Source of the DNA: Calditrichota bacterium
GTDB taxonomy: Bacteria; Calditrichota; Calditrichia; RBG-13-44-9; J075
Length of the DNA stretch: 37,965 nucleotides
Assembly: GCA_020434205.1 (NCBI GenBank)
Contig: JAGRBF010000062.1
Location: forward strand, 4,028 to 41,992
Direction: 5' to 3'
In this document: positions 33,918 through 37,965 of the stretch, in pieces
Position numbering within the stretch: position 1 is the stretch's first letter
Layout of the letters: the number at the start of each line of letters is the position of its first letter
Translations under genes and position numbers: made by a program
The notes under the pieces: model-generated
Seen by the model: only the letters and a program-made list of their open reading frames with translations
What the model was told of the DNA's origin: nothing
The model's database searches: none

Positions 33918-36452
33918 ATGACCTTCTTTCATTCCTGGCTGTGGAAAATGGCCTGGCGGGATAGCCGGGCCCATTTGAAAAGGCTTTTCCTTTTTGTCGC
34001 TTCAATTATTCTCGGGGTGGCCGCCATGGTGGCCATCGGCGGATTCGGCGACAACCTGGAAAGCGCCATTAACGATCAGGCTAAAACGCTGCTGGGGGCG
34101 GATCTGGCCTTTCGAAGCCAGAGTCCCTTTCCGGAGAAAATCGAGGCACTTGCCGATTCTATCGGCGGGGAACAGGCCCGGGAAATCGACTTTTCCTCGA
34201 TGGCCTTTTTCCCGGCCCAAAACGCCACCCGCCTGGTGCGCATCCGCACCCTGGAAGGCCGTTTCCCTTTTTACGGAAAACTGGAAAGCCAACCGGCCGG
34301 CGCCGATGGCTTTTTGCGCCAACATAGCGGCGGGGCGCTGGTAGATCAGAACCTGATGCTCCAATATGGGCTGGCATTGGGAGATACGGTCCGCCTGGGC
34401 AGTGCCGCCTTTGAGATTAAGGGCGAGTTGAAAAAAATCCCCGGACAGGCCGAGGCCGGTTCCGCTATCGCCCCCACCATCTATATCGCCGCAAGGGATC
34501 TGGGCAACACCGGACTGATCCGCTTTGGCAGCCGTGCCGTTTATCGCCTTTATTTTCGCCTCGCCGAGAGCCAGGATCCCGAAAAGATCCGGGAGGAGCT
34601 GGACCCGCAATTGCGGGCAGAGCGAATCCGCGCCAGCACCGTGGAAAGCCAGAAGGAAAGCCTCGGGCAGGCCATGGGTAATCTGTATCGATTTCTCAAT
34701 CTGGTGGCCTTTATCGCCCTCCTTTTGGGGGGGATCGGGGTTGGCAGCGCCATTCACGTTTACATCAAACAAAAGCTGAACACTATCGCGGTTCTGCGCT
34801 GCGTGGGGGCGACCATTCGCCAGACTTTCCTGATTTATCTGATCCAGACTTTTGCGATGGGCGTTGCCGGGGCACTCGCCGGAATTGCCCTGGGGTTGAT
34901 GATCCAGCAGTTTATTCCCGCGGTTGTGGGGGATTTTCTGGTAGTCGATCTGGAGATGTTCATTTCCCCCGCGGCCGTATTGCAGGGGGCGGGCATGGGA
35001 TTGGTCCTGACCCTGCTCTTCGCCCTGCTTCCCTTGCTCGGGATTCGCCGGGTTTCCCCATTGCTGGCCATCCGGGCTTCCTTCGCGGAAAATAGCGACC
35101 GGGATCCGCTGCGCTTGGGGGTGATAGGGCTGATCGCCGCTGCGGTTGTTGCCTTCGCCATCCTCCAAACCCAAAGCGTAGCGGTTGGGCTGGGGTTTGC
35201 CCTGGGGCTGGCCGGTGCCCTGGCCCTCCTAACCGGCGCTGCCAATCTTCTGATGTGGGGTGTTAAACGATTTTTTCCGGGGCGCCTTGGCTACCTTTTC
35301 CGCCAGAGTCTGGCCAACTTGTATCGCCCCAACAATCAGACCCTTGTTCTGATGCTGTCGCTGGGCCTGGGAACCTTTCTGATCGCAACGCTTTATGTCG
35401 CTCAGGAAGGTTTGTTAAATCAGGTCGCCCTGACCGGCAGCGGCAACCAGCCCAATCTCATTTTGTTCGACATTCAGACCGACCAAAACACCGCGGTTCG
35501 CGAAATGGTGGAAGAGCATCAGATGCCGGTCCTGCAGAATGTTCCCATTGTTACGGCCCGCTTATCCCGCATTAAAGATCGCAGTGTTACCGAGATGCTG
35601 GCGGACAGCAGCCAAAGCCCGGGGCGTTGGGCGCTGAACCGGGAATTCCGGCTGACCTACCGGGACACCTTAATCGAAACGGAAAAACTGGTGGCCGGCA
35701 CCTGGGTTCCCGAGGTTGCCGCCGATCAGGACACCATTCCCGTTTCCATCGAGGATGGCCTGGCAGAAGATCTGGGGATTGCGGTCGGGGATTTTCTGGA
35801 GATCGACGTTCAGGGAGTGGCTATGCCGGCCCGGATCGCCTCCATCCGGGACGTGGACTGGCAGCGGGTCCAGACCAACTTTCTGATCGTTTTCCCGCGC
35901 GGTGTTCTGGAATACGCACCCCAGTTTATGGTGGTGGTTACCCGGGCGCCTTCTCGTGAAGTTTCCGCAACCCTGCAGCGCGACCTTGTGCAGCGTTTTC
36001 CCAACGTGGCCGCAGTGGATCTGGCTCTGATCCTGCGAACGGTGGAGGGCATTCTGGATCGCATTTCCGCTGTTATTCGCTTTATGGCTTTTTTCAGCAT
36101 TCTGACCGGGTTGGTGGTTCTGGCTTCGGCGGTGATCACCTCGCGTTATCAGCGGGTTCAGGAAAGTGTGCTTCTGCGAACCCTCGGCGCGACAAAGTCC
36201 CAAATTCGGATTATCATGCTTCTGGAATACGTTTACCTGGGAAGCCTGGCCGCCGCCACCGGGGTGTTATTGTCCCTGGCTTCCGGATGGGCTCTGGCGG
36301 CCTGGGTATTCAACATTGCTTATCATCCACCTCTGGTGGCGGTCGGCGCCTTTACCGGCGGGGTTATTCTGTTAACCACCGTTCTGGGAATGCTGAACAG
36401 CCGGGGTATTGCCACCCGTCCGCCTCTGGAAATATTGAGATCGGAGGCCTAG
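33918..36452 (+). CDS. ybbP: FtsX-like ABC permease, YbbP type
   Basis: 844 residues, close to E. coli YbbP (about 800). About ten transmembrane helices: near 16-40, 257-281, 302-329, 353-376, 400-415, 420-442, 475-494, 721-741, 767-795 and 804-825. Two FtsX-type permease repeats ('[21 protein letters not shown]'-like, written as '[17 protein letters not shown]', and '[26 protein letters not shown]') flank large periplasmic regions (about 42-250 and 500-715). It acts with the YbbA ATPase 30 bases upstream. Its stop overlaps the GTG start of the next gene by one base, so translation of the SDR is coupled. The substrate is not known in any bacterium with certainty. Confidence 0.92.
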   Translation: MTFFHSWLWKMAWRDSRAHLKRLFLFVASIILGVAAMVAIGGFGDNLESAINDQAKTLLGADLAFRSQSPFPEKIEALADSIGGEQAREIDFSSMAFFPAQNATRLVRIRTLEGRFPFYGKLESQPAGADGFLRQHSGGALVDQNLMLQYGLALGDTVRLGSAAFEIKGELKKIPGQAEAGSAIAPTIYIAARDLGNTGLIRFGSRAVYRLYFRLAESQDPEKIREELDPQLRAERIRASTVESQKESLGQAMGNLYRFLNLVAFIALLLGGIGVGSAIHVYIKQKLNTIAVLRCVGATIRQTFLIYLIQTFAMGVAGALAGIALGLMIQQFIPAVVGDFLVVDLEMFISPAAVLQGAGMGLVLTLLFALLPLLGIRRVSPLLAIRASFAENSDRDPLRLGVIGLIAAAVVAFAILQTQSVAVGLGFALGLAGALALLTGAANLLMWGVKRFFPGRLGYLFRQSLANLYRPNNQTLVLMLSLGLGTFLIATLYVAQEGLLNQVALTGSGNQPNLILFDIQTDQNTAVREMVEEHQMPVLQNVPIVTARLSRIKDRSVTEMLADSSQSPGRWALNREFRLTYRDTLIETEKLVAGTWVPEVAADQDTIPVSIEDGLAEDLGIAVGDFLEIDVQGVAMPARIASIRDVDWQRVQTNFLIVFPRGVLEYAPQFMVVVTRAPSREVSATLQRDLVQRFPNVAAVDLALILRTVEGILDRISAVIRFMAFFSILTGLVVLASAVITSRYQRVQESVLLRTLGATKSQIRIIMLLEYVYLGSLAAATGVLLSLASGWALAAWVFNIAYHPPLVAVGAFTGGVILLTTVLGMLNSRGIATRPPLEILRSEA

Positions 36453-37219
36453 TGAACCGCTGGAGATTAGAGAATTATCGGGCCGTTGTTACCGGGGCCA
36501 GCAAAGGTATCGGAGCGGCGGTGGCCCGGGAGCTTCTGGAGCTGGGTGCAACGGTATTGCTGGTTGCCCGCAGCGAGGACGGTCTGAGGAACTGCATCGG
36601 GGAGCTGCAACAAGCCGGGTTGGATAAAGTCGAAATGCTGGCTGCGGATGTATCCGGAGAAGATGGGATCGAGCAGGTTATCGACTGGATCGGCCGGGAG
36701 TGGGGGAGCCTGGATATCCTCGTCAATAATGTCGGCACCAACATCCGGAAAGCGCTAACGGCTTATACTTCCGCTGAAATTGATCAAATTTTGCACACTA
36801 ATCTCTATTCCGCCGTCAACATGTGCCGCAAGGGGTACCCATTGCTGACCCGGGGAACAGGAAAAGCCGTGGTCAACATCTCCTCGGTTGCCGGGCTAAC
36901 CCACCTGCGTACCGGGGCGCCCTACGCCATGACCAAAGCGGCTATGAATCAGCTCACCCGCAACCTGGCCGTCGAGTGGGCCGGGGCTGGAATCCGGGTC
37001 AATGCCATTGCCCCCTGGTACATCCGCACCCCGCTTGCAGAAACGGTTCTGCGCGATAAGGCCTATTTGGAGAGCGTTTTGGCACGCACCCCGATGGGAC
37101 GGGTCGGGGAACCGCGGGAAGTGGCTGCCGCAACCGCTTTTCTGTGCCTGCCGGCGGCCGGCTACATCACCGGCCAGTGCCTGGCGGTAGACGGCGGATT
37201 TACCATTTACGGATTTTAA
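36452..37219 (+). CDS. Short-chain dehydrogenase, tropinone-reductase-like
   Basis: 255 residues from a GTG start. Rossmann TGASKGIG at 14-21, '[10 protein letters not shown]', catalytic 'VNISSVAG' and '[20 protein letters not shown]', then '[15 protein letters not shown]' and '[17 protein letters not shown]'. The opening '[14 protein letters not shown]' and the PWYIRTPL segment are characteristic of tropinone-reductase-like SDRs, which in bacteria have varied, mostly unknown substrates. The start is GTG at 36452, sharing its G with the ybbP stop (TAGTG); GGAGG at 36443-36447 serves as ribosome site. A longer open frame from 36287 lies inside ybbP and is not used. NADP(H) is likely as cofactor, from the 'VARSEDGL' segment after strand 2. 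Confidence 0.92.
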   Translation: MNRWRLENYRAVVTGASKGIGAAVARELLELGATVLLVARSEDGLRNCIGELQQAGLDKVEMLAADVSGEDGIEQVIDWIGREWGSLDILVNNVGTNIRKALTAYTSAEIDQILHTNLYSAVNMCRKGYPLLTRGTGKAVVNISSVAGLTHLRTGAPYAMTKAAMNQLTRNLAVEWAGAGIRVNAIAPWYIRTPLAETVLRDKAYLESVLARTPMGRVGEPREVAAATAFLCLPAAGYITGQCLAVDGGFTIYGF

Positions 37220-37321
37220 AGGTGCTTTTCAGCGGATTTGGCACGCCAGTTGTAGTAAGTTTTTGCAGATGACACACACCGCGACTACAAAAACCGTTAT
37301 GACTGGCAATGGAGGCCCAAC

Positions 37322-37630
37322 ATGTATTTGAACACACGGAATCAGGAAGATGTGATTTACGTATCGGTATCCGGCAACGCTTTCGACAGTGACCATCAGG
37401 AACTCATCGAACAAATGAAAAGACTTCTCGACAGCGAATTCGAGGAAATGGTTTTCCAACTGGCCAACGTTCCGGTTGCCACCAAACAAACCATCGGCAA
37501 ACACCTGATGATCTACCGCAATACCGCCGAAAACGGCAAACTGGTAGAGATCAAGGGAATCCACGATGGCAACCTGGTCCTGGGTAAATCCCGCAATCCT
37601 TTCCTCAACGGCAGCATCGCCAGAAACTAG
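37322..37630 (+). CDS. Small STAS-like protein, unknown role
   Basis: 102 residues. Start ATG with GGAGG at 37311-37315. The pattern beta 'VIYVSVSGNAF' - helix 'DHQELIEQMKRLLDSEF' - beta 'EEMVFQLANVPVA' - helix 'KQTIGKHLMIYRNTAENG' - beta 'KLVEIKGI', 'GNLVLG' resembles the STAS fold of anti-sigma antagonists such as SpoIIAA, an inference from secondary-structure style only. The usual phosphorylated serine in a DxSxxxxxG loop is replaced by the stretch LANVPVATKQTIG, so it may not be a classical switch, although a Thr is present. Last gene before a strong terminator, 102 bases after the SDR stop. Cytoplasmic. Confidence 0.7.
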   Translation: MYLNTRNQEDVIYVSVSGNAFDSDHQELIEQMKRLLDSEFEEMVFQLANVPVATKQTIGKHLMIYRNTAENGKLVEIKGIHDGNLVLGKSRNPFLNGSIARN

Positions 37631-37659
37631 GCGAGGCCCTCAAATAGCCCATCAAAGTC

Positions 37660-37674
37660 GGTAACTTTGTTACC
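37660..37674. repeat. Hairpin GGTAAC-TTT-GTTACC
   Basis: Perfect 6-bp stem with 3-base loop, 29 bases after the STAS-like stop and directly before the terminator. Confidence 0.55.
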
Positions 37675-37676
37675 AG

Positions 37677-37716
37677 AGGCTGTTCCAAAAGAACTTGGGA
37701 CAGCCTTTTCTTTTTT
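37677..37716 (+). terminator. Rho-independent terminator
   Basis: Stem AGGCTGTTCC / GGGACAGCCT (10 pairs including one G-T) with a 10-base loop, then TTTCTTTTTT. It ends the transcript that carries the STAS-like gene and perhaps the upstream SDR and ybbAP. Confidence 0.93.
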
Positions 37717-37762
37717 ATAACTGACGTTACGCGCCGGAAGAGATTTGCGGCCCCATTAACCG

Positions 37763-37799
37763 CGAAATCACGAAATCACGAAATCACGAAATCACGAAA
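37763..37799. repeat. 8-bp tandem repeat CGAAATCA, about 4.6 units
   Basis: Four perfect contiguous CGAAATCA units and a partial fifth (CGAAA). Noncoding, downstream of the terminator. Confidence 0.92.
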
Positions 37800-37965
37800 A
37801 CTGAAACCGAACGGTTCTGGCCCTGCACCAGAAAATCTGCTCGTCGTGCGGTTATCCGCAGACCAACATGGATAGCTGGTTTTCGTCCGCTCCCCAAAGC
37901 AGGTGTGGGCGCCGAAATTCTGTATCTGGCAAAAACCAAACACATTAATTCTTCGCGGCTTCGCG

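Larger units (their letters stand above)
37631..37965. other. 335-base stretch without a convincing gene
   Basis: Contains the hairpin at 37660, the terminator at 37677-37716, the 8-bp tandem repeat at 37763-37799 and a short open frame at 37805-37948 with a zinc-ribbon-like CSSCG but no start codon or ribosome site. The end (37952-37965) resembles an arm of the REP-like element at 15455. Confidence 0.7.

Noticed and set aside
36287-36451. Longer SDR start inside ybbP
   Set aside because: The Rossmann motif of this subfamily sits about 14 residues after the true start; GTG at 36452 with GGAGG fits, and the extension is a shadow of ybbP.
1-37965. tRNA, rRNA, insertion sequence or prophage
   Set aside because: I found no cloverleaf-like spacer, rRNA stretch, transposase, integrase or att-like duplication on either strand.

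Overview
The window looks like a piece of a Gram-negative chromosome from the FCB superphylum, most likely an uncultured Calditrichota/KSB1- or Zixibacteria-like lineage. The grounds are a C-terminal type IX secretion-type sorting domain of the FPNPFNP kind, small outer-membrane beta-barrels, Reg_prop/Y_Y_Y and 7TM-LytS sensor kinases, a short Crp/Fnr regulator of Bacteroidota type, and LPS-type glycosyltransferases. The lineage is an inference from these protein styles; there is no rRNA or tRNA in the window. Coding density is high, with 27 genes. I see no integrase, transposase, CRISPR array or phage gene.

Layout. 1-7945 (+): the 3' end of recN, then a LytS-type 7TM histidine kinase, a 1210-residue Upf1-like SF1 helicase and an unrecognised 458-residue protein in a tight same-strand run. 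8003-11664: a large chemoreceptor (-) divergent from a LytTR response regulator (+). 11793-14149 (-): a short-chain dehydrogenase, an outer-membrane beta-barrel and a Crp/Fnr regulator. 14411-15379 (+): an unrecognised lipoprotein ending at a strong terminator. 15534-21041 (-): metH, a beta-barrel protein and a secreted protein with a sorting domain. 21219-24961 (+): a Reg_prop/Y_Y_Y sensor kinase and its NarL-type regulator. 24958-27970 (-): hpnC-hpnD-hpnE, which make squalene through presqualene diphosphate and hydroxysqualene. 28405-29214 (+): a two-pass membrane protein of unknown role. 29234-32348: three glycosyltransferases of the GT9, GT2 and GT4 types. 32411-37219: a TesA-like GDSL esterase divergent from a YbbA/YbbP ABC exporter, the same arrangement as in E. 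coli, with an SDR gene translationally coupled behind it. 37322-37630 (+): a small STAS-like protein and a terminator.

Functional themes: envelope biogenesis (glycosyltransferases, squalene/hopanoid precursors, YbbAP-TesA, outer-membrane barrels), signal transduction (two kinases, two regulators, one chemoreceptor, one Crp/Fnr protein, one STAS-like protein) and DNA metabolism (RecN and the helicase pair). The best candidate for something undescribed is the kinase-helicase-unknown protein run at 1158-7945: the helicase and unknown genes overlap by 4 bases, and the unknown protein matches no family I recognise. A second theme is intergenic structure. Several spacers carry 7- or 8-bp tandem repeats or short GC hairpins with 3-base loops, and these seem confined to spacers and gene ends.
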